Assembly (NCBI GenBank): GCA_001303415.1
Contig: LJTN01000026.1
Coordinates: 1-37,011, forward strand
Source of the DNA: Myxococcales bacterium SG8_38
Lineage (GTDB): Bacteria > Myxococcota_A > Polyangia > Polyangiales > Houyiibacteriaceae
Direction of reading: 5' to 3'
Length of the DNA stretch: 37,011 nucleotides
The position numbers and the translations under genes are program-made. Positions 25,554 through 33,806 of the stretch are shown here, piece after piece (the first letter of the stretch is position 1; each line of letters starts with the position of its first letter). The notes below the pieces were generated by a model. It had not been told where the DNA came from and searched no databases. It saw only the letters and a program-made list of their open reading frames with translations.

Positions 25554-26390
25554 ATGGTCGTAGAATCAGTTCCCGAGGGTAGTTACGCCGAGGTGGGCGG
25601 GGGAATCACGATGCACTACCACGAGTCCGGGCCTGGCAGCCGCGGCGTCGTGTTGTTCATCCATGGCAGCGGACCGGGTGCTAGCGGGTGGAGCAACTTC
25701 AAGGGCAACTACCCGTTTCTCGCCGAGCATGGATACCGAACGATCGTGCCCGACACGATGGGCTACGGCTACTCCACCAAGCCCGAGGAGGGCACGTTCA
25801 GCCTGAGTGACGTCGCAGGGCAATACAAACGTCTGCTCGATGCGCTTGGAATCTCGCGCGCCACGGTCGTCGGCAACTCGCAAGGAGGTGCCATCGCCAT
25901 CACGATGGCGCTCGACTACCCCGAGCTCGTCGAGAAGCTGGTCCTGATGGCTCCCGGAGGTCTCGAGACCCGCGAGACCTACATGGAGATGGAGGGTATC
26001 AAGGCGATGATTCGCGTCCTCTACAAGGAGGGCATCAGCAGGGAGACCATGCGCAAGGTCTTTGCGCTGCAGCTGCACGACGCATCGAAGATCACCGACC
26101 AGATCATCGAAGAGCGTTACCAAATCGCGAGAACGCAGCACAAAGACAACATTGCCCGCATCCAGGTTTCCAATCAGGAAGACCGGCTGTCCGAGATTCG
26201 ATGCCCCGTGCTTTGCTTCTGGGGCGTCGACGACAAGTTCTGCCCCGTCAGCGGCGCATCGAAGGTCGCATCGCGTTGCCATCGCTCCCGCACCATGGTG
26301 ATCGGCGCTTGCGGCCATTGGGTCATGGTCGAGTATCCCAAGCTTTTCAACGAGCTCACGCTCAAGTTCGTCGACGGCGATCTCGGCTGA
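25554..26390 (+). CDS. C-C bond (meta-cleavage product) hydrolase, BphD/HsaD-like
   Basis: This is a 278-residue alpha/beta-hydrolase that fits the family hydrolysing C-C bonds of meta-cleavage products. The oxyanion region is HGSGPGASGW. The nucleophile is Ser109 in GNSQGG (BphD has GNSMGG). The acid is Asp226 or Asp227 in GVDDKF, and the base is His255 in CGHWVM. The HGSGPGA and CGHW signatures are characteristic of BphD/HsaD rather than general esterases. The start is the ATG at 25554, with AGGTGAGG immediately upstream; the reading frame is open further upstream but that is dioxygenase-gene shadow. It follows the extradiol dioxygenase and is headed by a KstR-like palindrome, so it can be regulated separately. 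It ends 10 bases from the convergent GMC gene. Confidence 0.88.
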   Translation: MVVESVPEGSYAEVGGGITMHYHESGPGSRGVVLFIHGSGPGASGWSNFKGNYPFLAEHGYRTIVPDTMGYGYSTKPEEGTFSLSDVAGQYKRLLDALGISRATVVGNSQGGAIAITMALDYPELVEKLVLMAPGGLETRETYMEMEGIKAMIRVLYKEGISRETMRKVFALQLHDASKITDQIIEERYQIARTQHKDNIARIQVSNQEDRLSEIRCPVLCFWGVDDKFCPVSGASKVASRCHRSRTMVIGACGHWVMVEYPKLFNELTLKFVDGDLG

Positions 26391-26400
26391 CGGCCCGGCG

Positions 26401-27990
26401 TCAACGCGTTTCGGCCCGAATCAGTCGGGCAGCGCGGTAGCCGATCAGCATGCTAGGCGCGTTGAGCGCCGAAACGGGAGTCCACGGAATGACCGAGGCG
26501 TCGGCGACACGTAGACCGCTGACTCCCCGCAAGCGAAGCCAGGGATCCACCGCATCGTCTTTGGTTTCTCCCATCTTGCAGGTACCTGCGAAGTGATAGG
26601 TGGTGATGGTGTTCTTCCGGATGTATCGCTCGAGCTGAGCGGCGCTCTGAGCCCGTCGTCCGGGCATGAGCTCCTTTGTGCCCCAGGCGGCGAGGCTTTC
26701 GCTGCTTCCGATTGTGCGGGCGAGCCGGACACCTTTCATCATGGTGGTCATGTCCTCGGGATGCGAGTAGTACGCGGGGTCGATGTGCGCCTGCTCTTTC
26801 ACGTTCGCCGAATGAAGCCGCAGCACGCCTCGGCTCTTGGGCTTTCCGAGAATCAAGATGATTCCGAACACGTGATCGGTGAATCGCTGCAAGGCGCCGA
26901 TCTTGAATGCTCCGCCGATGAAGGCCCGCGCCCACGCGCGTGAACGAGGGCCGTACAACGCGCGCGGGATCATTTTGGGCGGCAGCATGCGTTGCATCAT
27001 CTGGCGCATGGCCGACGGGGCAGGCCAATAGACGTAGCAAGTATCGCTTTGCGTGGGGGGCAAATCCGAGTCCAGATTGGTGCGAAAAAAGCTGTAGAGC
27101 TGAGGGTAGAAGCAATCGATGTCTCGATCGGTCTTGAAGAACACCGGGACGTTCGGGTGATCGTGAAGGCCGCTGCCGATGCTCGGACGATCCCGGACGA
27201 TTGGAATGCCGAATGCTCGCAGATGCTCGCCAGGCCCGACACCCGAAAGCATCAAGAGCTTCGGTGTCTCGAGAGCGCCGGCGCAAAGGACAATCTCGTC
27301 GTCGGCTTCCGCGCGTTTGAGCTCTCCCTCATGCTCGAACTCGACTGCCCTCGCCCTTGCGTCCACGGTAAAGACGACCCGGTGCGCCCGGGCTTCCGGC
27401 AGCACGGTGAGATTCGGCCGCTCGCCCGCATCTTGGATGAATGCGACGTAGGAGCTGCGACGATGGTCGTCCTCGTACGACATCCATTCGTATCCGATCG
27501 CGTTGTGCATTCCGCCATCGTTCAGATCTCCTTTGCGGCTGAAGCCATGCTCCTCGGCAGCAGCGATGCATGCCTCGGTCCACGTCGTCGGCGGTCGGCG
27601 ATGAGGGCGGAGTTGCTGCTCGATTGCCTCGAAGTCTTCCGTCACGTCGCTCCAGCGCCACCCAGTCGGCCATTCCGCGTAGTCTTCGCGCGCGCCGCGC
27701 GTGTACACCATGCCGTTGACCGATCCGCTGCCTCCCATGACGGTGCCCGTACCCGCAAACACGCGTTGCCCTCCCGCATGCTCCTGAGGTACGGAGAAGC
27801 GCTCCCCCATCACCGCGTCGTTGATGAAGGCCTCTTTGTAGCCGCTTGCACTGAGCGTCTCGGGGTGCGCCTCCGCCGGCGGCCCCGCTTCGAGCAGCAG
27901 CACCCGTTTCGCCCCGTCTTTCGCGAGTTCGGCTGCGACGATGCACCCCGCCGAGCCGCCGCCGATCACGATGTAGTCGTAGCGCTGCAT
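26401..27990 (-). CDS. GMC-family FAD oxidoreductase (alcohol/choline dehydrogenase-like)
   Basis: This is a 529-residue flavoprotein of the glucose-methanol-choline family. The start ATG at 27990 shares a base with the aldehyde dehydrogenase stop (TGATG) and opens directly with the FAD motif DYIVIGGGSAGCIVAAEL. The GMC signature 1 region (GTVMGGSGSVNGMVYTRG) and signature 2 (GALETPKLLMLSGVGP) are intact. The catalytic His region reads TYHFAGTCKMG, with LNAPSML near the end. No signal peptide is present. The likely reaction is oxidation of a primary or secondary alcohol to aldehyde or ketone. With the coupled aldehyde dehydrogenase it would convert an alcohol to an acid. A sterol alcohol substrate is inferred from neighbours; it does not look like a classical secreted cholesterol oxidase. 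Confidence 0.9.
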   Translation of the reverse strand: MQRYDYIVIGGGSAGCIVAAELAKDGAKRVLLLEAGPPAEAHPETLSASGYKEAFINDAVMGERFSVPQEHAGGQRVFAGTGTVMGGSGSVNGMVYTRGAREDYAEWPTGWRWSDVTEDFEAIEQQLRPHRRPPTTWTEACIAAAEEHGFSRKGDLNDGGMHNAIGYEWMSYEDDHRRSSYVAFIQDAGERPNLTVLPEARAHRVVFTVDARARAVEFEHEGELKRAEADDEIVLCAGALETPKLLMLSGVGPGEHLRAFGIPIVRDRPSIGSGLHDHPNVPVFFKTDRDIDCFYPQLYSFFRTNLDSDLPPTQSDTCYVYWPAPSAMRQMMQRMLPPKMIPRALYGPRSRAWARAFIGGAFKIGALQRFTDHVFGIILILGKPKSRGVLRLHSANVKEQAHIDPAYYSHPEDMTTMMKGVRLARTIGSSESLAAWGTKELMPGRRAQSAAQLERYIRKNTITTYHFAGTCKMGETKDDAVDPWLRLRGVSGLRVADASVIPWTPVSALNAPSMLIGYRAARLIRAETR

Positions 27991-29579
27991 CAGGGCTTGC
28001 GGCGCAGCAACTGCATCAGGCCGCGCCAACGGCGCTTGAAGCCTCGCCCGTAGATGAGATCGATCACGGCGCCGAACGTCGGATAGAGCGCGGGTCTCAC
28101 CGGATACATCTCGTTCGCGCGGGTTAGGGGAATGCGATCGTCGATCACAGCCTTCACGTTGCACATCGAGCGTAGGCCTTCGCGGCCGTTCATCCGCCCG
28201 TAGCCGGACTCCTTGACGCCACCAAACGTGAGATCCTGTGCCATGTAGGTGATGCCGGCGAACTCGTTGATGGCCGACATGCCGGCCTCCAGCTCCCGGG
28301 CGATTGCTCGGGCGCGGCGCCGATCCTTTGAAAACACCGAGGACGAAAGGCCATAGGAGATCCCATTTGCGATTTCGATGGCATGCGCATCGTTTCGAAC
28401 GCGCATCAAGAGCATCACGGGCCCGAATACCTCTTCTTGCGCGATGTCCATGTCCGGCGTGACGTCGGCCAAGATGGTCGGCTCGAAGTAGTCGCCCTGG
28501 TCGGAGAGCACGCGCTTTCCACCTGCGACCAGACGAGCGCCCTGCGCGATCGCCCCTTGCACGGCTTTGTCGATGATGTCGAGCTGCAGGGGCGTGATGA
28601 TCGCGCCGACGTCGACAAGCCCCTCGCGGCTGTTGCCCTGTCGAAGCTGTCCGACCAGCGATGCGGCGCGTTTCTCGAACGCTTCGCAGATGCGCTCGTG
28701 GACCAGAATCCGCTCGGAGGCGACGCAGTTTTGGCCGCAATTCACGTAACAGCCGGCCATCGCGGCGTGCACCGCCTGCTCGAGGTCTGCATCGTCACAG
28801 ACGATGAACGCATCTTTGCCTCCGAGCTCCATGACCACGGGCGTGATGCGCTCCGCGCTCCCCTCGATGACCCGGCGTCCGTTCTTGACCGAGCCGATGA
28901 ACAGGATCATGTCGACCTCTGCCCGCACCAGCGCGGCGCCGGTAGCGCCGTATCCTTGCACGGCTTGAATCAAGTCGGGGTCGTGACCGGCATCTGCCAG
29001 GACCGCGCGGAATGCTTCGATGAAGCGCTGGCTGGACCATGCCACCCACTCGGAAGGCTTGAGGACGATCGCATTGCCCGCCATCAAAGCCGGGATGATC
29101 GGATTCACGATGTTCTGAAACGGATAGTTCCAAGGAATGATGGCAGCGACGACACCGATGGGATGAAACTCGAGCCGTGCCTTTTTGTGAAGCAGGAGGC
29201 CCGAAGAAACGCGCTCGGGGCGAAGGTGCTTTTCGCCGCTCTTGATCATCCAGCGAAACTTCTCGCACGTCGGCCAGATCTCGCCGATGAGCGCGTTCTC
29301 GCGGGTCTTTCCCGTATCCCGCTGGATGTCGAGACAGATCTCGTCTTTGTGCTCGACCGTGTAGGCCATGAGCTTGCGCAACACCTCGCGACGCTCCGCG
29401 AACGAGCTCTTGCGCCACAGCCTCTGGGCCGACTTGGCACGGGCTACCGCCCGGGCGACATCCTCGGGCGTGTCGACCCTGACCGAGCCCAAGACCTCTT
29501 TGGTCGCGGGATCGACGCAGGGAATCGCGCCGGGCTCCGCGGCCCGCAGGCCTTCGCCGATCTGCATCGGAATCGTCAT
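27990..29579 (-). CDS. NAD(P)-dependent aldehyde dehydrogenase with hydrophobic C-terminal extension
   Basis: This is a 529-residue aldehyde dehydrogenase. The fold motifs are present: IPWNYPFQNIVNP near residue 150, general base Glu in VMELGGKDAF, the nucleophilic Cys in CGQNCVASERI, and EEVFGPV. It is about 30 residues longer than usual at the C-terminus, with a partly hydrophobic and basic tail (LYPTFGAVIDLIYG followed by Arg/Lys-rich sequence). This could attach it to the membrane, as in fatty aldehyde dehydrogenases. The start at 29579 or the ATG at 29567 are both possible. It is between the sulfotransferase and GMC genes on the same strand and shares a base with the latter, so an alcohol to aldehyde to acid relay on a lipid substrate is likely. 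Confidence 0.92.
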   Translation of the reverse strand: MTIPMQIGEGLRAAEPGAIPCVDPATKEVLGSVRVDTPEDVARAVARAKSAQRLWRKSSFAERREVLRKLMAYTVEHKDEICLDIQRDTGKTRENALIGEIWPTCEKFRWMIKSGEKHLRPERVSSGLLLHKKARLEFHPIGVVAAIIPWNYPFQNIVNPIIPALMAGNAIVLKPSEWVAWSSQRFIEAFRAVLADAGHDPDLIQAVQGYGATGAALVRAEVDMILFIGSVKNGRRVIEGSAERITPVVMELGGKDAFIVCDDADLEQAVHAAMAGCYVNCGQNCVASERILVHERICEAFEKRAASLVGQLRQGNSREGLVDVGAIITPLQLDIIDKAVQGAIAQGARLVAGGKRVLSDQGDYFEPTILADVTPDMDIAQEEVFGPVMLLMRVRNDAHAIEIANGISYGLSSSVFSKDRRRARAIARELEAGMSAINEFAGITYMAQDLTFGGVKESGYGRMNGREGLRSMCNVKAVIDDRIPLTRANEMYPVRPALYPTFGAVIDLIYGRGFKRRWRGLMQLLRRKP

Positions 29580-29649
29580 TCTGGTTTTCGTTCCTAGCCT
29601 TCCGCGGCGGAGCTGTCAACGGATTCGGGCCCGGCGAAACGGGTGATCA

Positions 29650-30885
29650 TCAGGAGGCCAACCGCACGCCATGGGCCTCGCAGTAGCCGGCAAACCGCTC
29701 CCGGATCGCACCGATGTCGAGACCGAAATCCTCGAGCGAGTAGTGATGCGTGCCATGCTTGCCTCGGGGGTTTTGCGCGAGGAAGGCGCGCATGCGGTTC
29801 TCTGCCTCTGCCGACCACGGCATCTCGAAACGATCGTAGGCGCGCTGAAGCGCCGCGATCGGATCCGCAATCACTTCTTCGAAGTGGATGTCCATGAGCT
29901 GCCCTGCCTTGTCGGCGTGCCTCGCGCGCACCTCCATCGCGTGATCGAGCGCATTGCCCCACCAAGCGAGTTGCTCCGGGCCCACCTTTTTCGGATCGAC
30001 GGAGTCCGTCACGATGCCGCGCACTGTGTAGACCAAGCTGGCCAAGGAGGGAATCGTCTTGGCTGGATCTCGGTGTGTGAAGATCAGCCTTGCATCCGGG
30101 TACTCGGCAAGCAGCGAGTCGAGCGTGGCCAAATGCACCGGGCTCTTCAGCACCCAGCGCTCCTTCATGTGACGGCTCTGCAGATGCTCGAGGAAGTGCC
30201 GGTGATAGGTGTACGCGGGCGCTGCGTCCTGACGGTCGACCCAACTCTGATAGCCGGGAATGTTGTAGGCAATGCTGGGCTGCGGGCTCAGCAGGGTCTG
30301 GGCCATGATCGGCATGCACTCCTGCGGAAGCTCGGCACCCACCTCGTGGATGGAAGCCAGCGCAGGCGCCATCGCATCCATTTGGCCGAAGTACTTGCGC
30401 GCCTGATCGATCCGGGGATCGCTCGCATAGGTCGCGGTTTCGGGGGCGGGGTCGGGGAACTGCACCTCCCATCCGAGCGGCGCCCGATTGGCTGGATCCT
30501 GGGCGAGCAGATTGAAGAGGATCGTCGTTCCGGTCCGAGGAAATCCAACGATGAATAGCGGCTTGTCGATGGGCACCCCTCGAAGCTCCGGGTGCAAGGC
30601 CCGATGACGGTAGATCGAGAAGCGGCTCTGCAATCCGGTCACCAAGGACTGACGCACGGCGACTCGCCCGATCCAGTGCAGCCTTGCCTCCCGCTCGACG
30701 GCCTCGACCAGCACGGGAAGCCTGTCCACGAATCCGCGGTCGCCGAGCTGGTCCGACTTGGCCTTCTTTGCTGCCGTGCGGATGATGTCTTCCGGGTCGA
30801 GCGAAGGCCACCGGGGCGCCGCCAGAGGCGCAAGTCGGTTGAGCCATCGCACGAGACGAGGCCGATGTGGCGGAGGCGCGGCCAT
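29650..30885 (-). CDS. PAPS-dependent sulfotransferase (Sulfotransfer_3 family)
   Basis: This is a 411-residue protein from the ATG at 30885; the open frame extends to 31218 but that part is antisense to the SDR. The 5'-phosphosulfate-binding loop is FIVGFPRTGTTILFNLLAQDP-like (near residue 115), with a 3'-phosphate-binding segment LIFTHRDPAKTIPS near residue 255. This is the PF13469 type found in actinobacteria and myxobacteria, where members sulfate lipids, steroids or glycans. It is the first gene of the minus-strand operon with the aldehyde dehydrogenase and GMC genes and lies 58 bases from the divergent SDR. In a sterol cluster, sulfation of a 3-hydroxyl or side-chain hydroxyl is a reasonable but unproven guess. 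Confidence 0.85.
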   Translation of the reverse strand: MAAPPPHRPRLVRWLNRLAPLAAPRWPSLDPEDIIRTAAKKAKSDQLGDRGFVDRLPVLVEAVEREARLHWIGRVAVRQSLVTGLQSRFSIYRHRALHPELRGVPIDKPLFIVGFPRTGTTILFNLLAQDPANRAPLGWEVQFPDPAPETATYASDPRIDQARKYFGQMDAMAPALASIHEVGAELPQECMPIMAQTLLSPQPSIAYNIPGYQSWVDRQDAAPAYTYHRHFLEHLQSRHMKERWVLKSPVHLATLDSLLAEYPDARLIFTHRDPAKTIPSLASLVYTVRGIVTDSVDPKKVGPEQLAWWGNALDHAMEVRARHADKAGQLMDIHFEEVIADPIAALQRAYDRFEMPWSAEAENRMRAFLAQNPRGKHGTHHYSLEDFGLDIGAIRERFAGYCEAHGVRLAS

Positions 30886-30943
30886 GGTCAACGGCTTGCG
30901 TCGGGTAGCACGGGACATCATAGCCGGCAAAATCCGGAGCCGC

Positions 30944-31837
30944 ATGACCGAGGATGCAAAGCCCATCAAATCAGCGATCGTGACTGGCGCTTCTTCCGGG
31001 ATCGGCGAAGCGACGGCTCGCTGCCTCGCGGAAGCTGGTTTCTCGGTGGTGCTTGCGGCGCGGCGCAAAGACCGATTGGAACGGATCGCAGCCGAGATCG
31101 AGCAACAGGGGGGCCGTGCGCTCGCCGTCCCCACGGACTTGAGCAGCGCGAAAGAAACCTCCGCCCTGGTGCGGCGGGCGCTCGACACATTTGGTCGCGT
31201 CGACGTGCTCGTCAACAATGCCGGCTACGGGCCCCCTTATGCGCTCGAGCAGCTCGATCGGAATGCCCTTCGGCACGTGTTCGACGTCAATCTGCTCGCG
31301 GCAATGCAGCTGATCGGTGAGCTGGCCCCGATCATGAGAGAGCAGGGCGGCGGCCGCGTCATCAACATCAGCTCGCTCACCCGATACGTGGGCGCTCCGT
31401 TCGCATCATCCTACGCGGCAACCAAAGGCGGCATGGAAGCGATGAACGCATGCATGCGGCTCGAGCTCGCGCCCTGGAACATCGAGCTGAGCGTGGTCGT
31501 GCCGGGTTTCGTCGATACGCCGGCCTTCGACATCAGCAGAGAGGCCGGCAAGCATCTTCGCGAGGACCCGAGCAACCCGTACCGGGAGCTGATGGATCAT
31601 CTCGATACGTTTGCAAAGCAGCAATTGGAGAGCGCCATCAGCCCGGACGAAGTGGGCGCTTTGATCTTGCAAATCGCCACCTCGAAGCATCCGAAGGCTC
31701 GCTACTTTTCGCCCCGCTCGGCGGGAACGGCGGCGCGGATGTTTGCCCTGATGCCCCACAAGCTGGCTGAGCGCGTCCTTCACAAGATGTACAAATGGGG
31801 GCCTGGAATGACGCACGGACGACCGACAGATGACTGA
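30944..31837 (+). CDS. Short-chain dehydrogenase/reductase
   Basis: This is a 297-residue classical SDR. The ATG at 30944 has GGAG 4 bases upstream. The cofactor motif is TGASSGIGEATA, the Asn site is VNNAGYG, and the catalytic Ser-Tyr-Lys set lies in NISSLTRYVG...SYAATKGG. An Arg-rich segment after the second strand (AARRKDRLERI) suggests NADP(H) preference. Family members include 3-ketosteroid and 17beta-hydroxysteroid reductases. Within this cluster it could be the 3-ketosterol reductase needed after C4 decarboxylation (the role of ERG27), but SDR substrates cannot be told by eye. It overlaps the DUF1214 gene by 8 bases and is divergent from the sulfotransferase. Confidence 0.9.
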   Translation: MTEDAKPIKSAIVTGASSGIGEATARCLAEAGFSVVLAARRKDRLERIAAEIEQQGGRALAVPTDLSSAKETSALVRRALDTFGRVDVLVNNAGYGPPYALEQLDRNALRHVFDVNLLAAMQLIGELAPIMREQGGGRVINISSLTRYVGAPFASSYAATKGGMEAMNACMRLELAPWNIELSVVVPGFVDTPAFDISREAGKHLREDPSNPYRELMDHLDTFAKQQLESAISPDEVGALILQIATSKHPKARYFSPRSAGTAARMFALMPHKLAERVLHKMYKWGPGMTHGRPTDD

Positions 31838-33053
31838 CGAAATCACACCCAGCCAAGCCGCATGGAACCGCTTCGCCGACGGCCTCAAGCGGGTCGGCGA
31901 GAAGATCGTGGGCCCCCTCGGCGCCCGCAGCGCCCGCGAGCGGGCCGACGGCTTTCGCTATCTCGCCTCCCTCATCGCAGGCGGCCAAGAGCTCGAGATG
32001 GAAGCCGACCGCGCCCATCCGGTTCTAACACGCATGTTCACTCCGATTCGCAGTTTCGTGGGGGACGGCCCCGACACGCTCTACCACGAAGCCAAGCTCG
32101 ACGAGAAGCTTAGCTATCGGTTCACGATGCGCCGGGGTGACGACATCTTCTTTTCCATCGTGGTGTATGCGAGCGACGACGAAGGCATGCGCTCCATGGT
32201 GAGCTTTCTCATCGACAAGGACATCGCATTCGAGGACGAAGATGGCGCGGAGGTGGCGACCATCCACATCGGCGCCCAGCGCCCCGAAGGCGCCAAGAAT
32301 TGGTTGGAGGTAAAGGGAAACCGGCCGTTCATCATGACGCGTCAGTATTTCCCCGAATGCGTGGTCGAGGTGGACGAGGGCAAGTATCGCGCGGCCACTA
32401 TGAACATCGAGTGCGAGCAAGACGTGCCCCCGCGCGAGCAGTACACCGAAGCAGATCTTTCCTCCGGCCTCGAGCGAATCATCGATTTTCTCGATGACAC
32501 GGTCGATGCAGGCCTCGGTGTGTCGGCCATCGTGGGCATGAGCACCATCGAATACGACAACGACGACAACGCCACTCCGACGCGGATCGGTGAGGACGGG
32601 ACGCTTGTCGTCGACGAGGAAAGCGACGATCGCTATAGCCCCGATGAGATCTTCGATATGATCGATCCCAAAGTCGTCGCCAACAATCTTCCCGGTCCCG
32701 GCATCGGATACGCGGGCGTGTCCTTCAAACTGGCCGACGACGAGGCGATCTTGATTTGGGGAAAAGACGTTCCGTGCCGATATTGGTCATGCCAGATCTT
32801 CGATCACTATCTTCGTGCGGGTGACTATCGGCACTACCCGGTCGCACTCAACAATCGCCAAGTCGTGCTCGACCAGGATGGCTCGTTTCGAATCTACGCG
32901 AGCCGCCGCAACCCCGGCGTGAAGAACTGGATCTGCACCCAAGGGCATCGCCGGGGCCAGGTGGTGCTTCGCACCCTGCTCGCCGAGGAGGAGCTGACGC
33001 CCGAGATGTCGGTCATCAAGGTCGCGGACATTCCGGAGCCCGACCGCCTTTGA
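31830..33053 (+). CDS. DUF1214 domain protein
   Basis: This is a 407-residue protein whose C-terminal quarter is a DUF1214 domain (PF06742), recognised from LNNRQVVLDQDGSFRIYAS, a PGVKNWI segment and a final GQVVLRTLL. The function of the domain is unknown to me. The N-terminal two thirds are acidic, with a long Asp/Glu-rich stretch near residues 240-270 and many His/Trp/Tyr residues. No signal peptide or membrane helix is visible, so it is probably soluble and cytoplasmic. It overlaps the SDR gene by 8 bases and must be co-translated with it, implying a shared pathway. It is followed by 72 bases holding the second TetR promoter. Confidence 0.75.
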   Translation: MTDEITPSQAAWNRFADGLKRVGEKIVGPLGARSARERADGFRYLASLIAGGQELEMEADRAHPVLTRMFTPIRSFVGDGPDTLYHEAKLDEKLSYRFTMRRGDDIFFSIVVYASDDEGMRSMVSFLIDKDIAFEDEDGAEVATIHIGAQRPEGAKNWLEVKGNRPFIMTRQYFPECVVEVDEGKYRAATMNIECEQDVPPREQYTEADLSSGLERIIDFLDDTVDAGLGVSAIVGMSTIEYDNDDNATPTRIGEDGTLVVDEESDDRYSPDEIFDMIDPKVVANNLPGPGIGYAGVSFKLADDEAILIWGKDVPCRYWSCQIFDHYLRAGDYRHYPVALNNRQVVLDQDGSFRIYASRRNPGVKNWICTQGHRRGQVVLRTLLAEEELTPEMSVIKVADIPEPDRL

Positions 33054-33087
33054 CCGGGCGCCTCGCGCGGCCTCGAAAGCATCAGAA

Positions 33088-33121
33088 TTGACATTCCGGT
33101 TTTCCGCACTACCATTCCGGT
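33088..33121 (+). promoter_or_regulatory. Promoter with direct-repeat operator for the second TetR operon
   Basis: TTGACA (33088-33093) and TACCAT (33110-33115) are spaced by 16 bases. Two copies of CATTCCGGT (33092-33100 and 33113-33121), 21 bases apart, overlap the -35 and -10 boxes. The GTG start codon at 33126 lies about where transcription should begin and has no ribosome-binding site, so the message may be leaderless. Autoregulation by the TetR protein is inferred. Confidence 0.5.
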
Positions 33122-33125
33122 CATC

Positions 33126-33806
33126 GTGTCGACCTCGATCTCCTCGGAAAACCCGCAACAGAGCCTCAAGGACAGAAAACGCCAGCTCTACCGGGAGGCG
33201 ATTCTAGACGCCGCGGAGCGCGTCTTCGGCGACGATGGCTACGAGGCGACCAAGGTCCAGCGCATCGCTGCGGACGCTGGCGTGTCGCTCACCACGCTCT
33301 ACAGCGTGTTCGAATCGAAGTGGGAGATCTACCGCGCGGTCCATCGGCGACGGCTCGCCGAGGTGATGGGGCTCGTGCAGGGCGTCATTCGAAATGACAT
33401 GCCCGTGCTCGAGCAGCTGGTCGCCGGCAGCCGCGCCCAGCTTCAGTTCTTCATGGAGCGCCGCGACTTCACGCGGATGCAGCTAAAGGAGGTCACCGCG
33501 TGGTCGGCCGTCGAGCTCTTGCGAAGCCCGGAGCAGGTCGAGGCGCTGGGCGCGGGTCTGGCCTTGTTCGCCGACTTGTTCCGCCGAGGAATTCGGGAAG
33601 GCGTTTTCGTCGATGACGATCCCGAGCTGATGGCGAGAATGACCATTGCCACGCAGCAGGTGCGGCTCGCGCTATGGATGAACCGCGGCGCCAAAGAGCC
33701 CACCGACCGCGTCGCCGATGCGGCGATCCGGCACCTTCTTCGGAGCTACTGCAAGCCAGAGCACCTCGCCTTCGCTCTCGAGGTCGCTCGCGTTTCGGAG
33801 GCGTGA
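33126..33806 (+). CDS. TetR/AcrR family regulator (second of the cluster)
   Basis: This is a 226-residue regulator with an N-terminal helix-turn-helix (about residues 25-70, TKVQRIAADAGVSLTTLYSVF) and a helical effector domain. The GTG start at 33126 follows a promoter and direct repeats at once and lacks a ribosome-binding site. It shares the TLYSVF and IYRAVHRRRLAEVM-type segment with the TetR at 18270, indicating duplication and split control of the cluster. Its stop shares a base with the reductase start (TGATG), so it heads an operon with the reductase, the desaturase-family and the NSDHL-like genes. The ligand is unknown. Confidence 0.9.
   Translation: MSTSISSENPQQSLKDRKRQLYREAILDAAERVFGDDGYEATKVQRIAADAGVSLTTLYSVFESKWEIYRAVHRRRLAEVMGLVQGVIRNDMPVLEQLVAGSRAQLQFFMERRDFTRMQLKEVTAWSAVELLRSPEQVEALGAGLALFADLFRRGIREGVFVDDDPELMARMTIATQQVRLALWMNRGAKEPTDRVADAAIRHLLRSYCKPEHLAFALEVARVSEA

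Noticed and set aside
27991..28740. Upstream extension of the GMC oxidoreductase frame.
   Set aside because: It overlaps the aldehyde dehydrogenase in another frame; the FAD motif begins immediately after the ATG at 27990.
30886..31218. Upstream extension of the sulfotransferase frame to 31218.
   Set aside because: It is antisense to the conserved N-terminus of the SDR and has no family similarity; the ATG at 30885 gives a normal protein.
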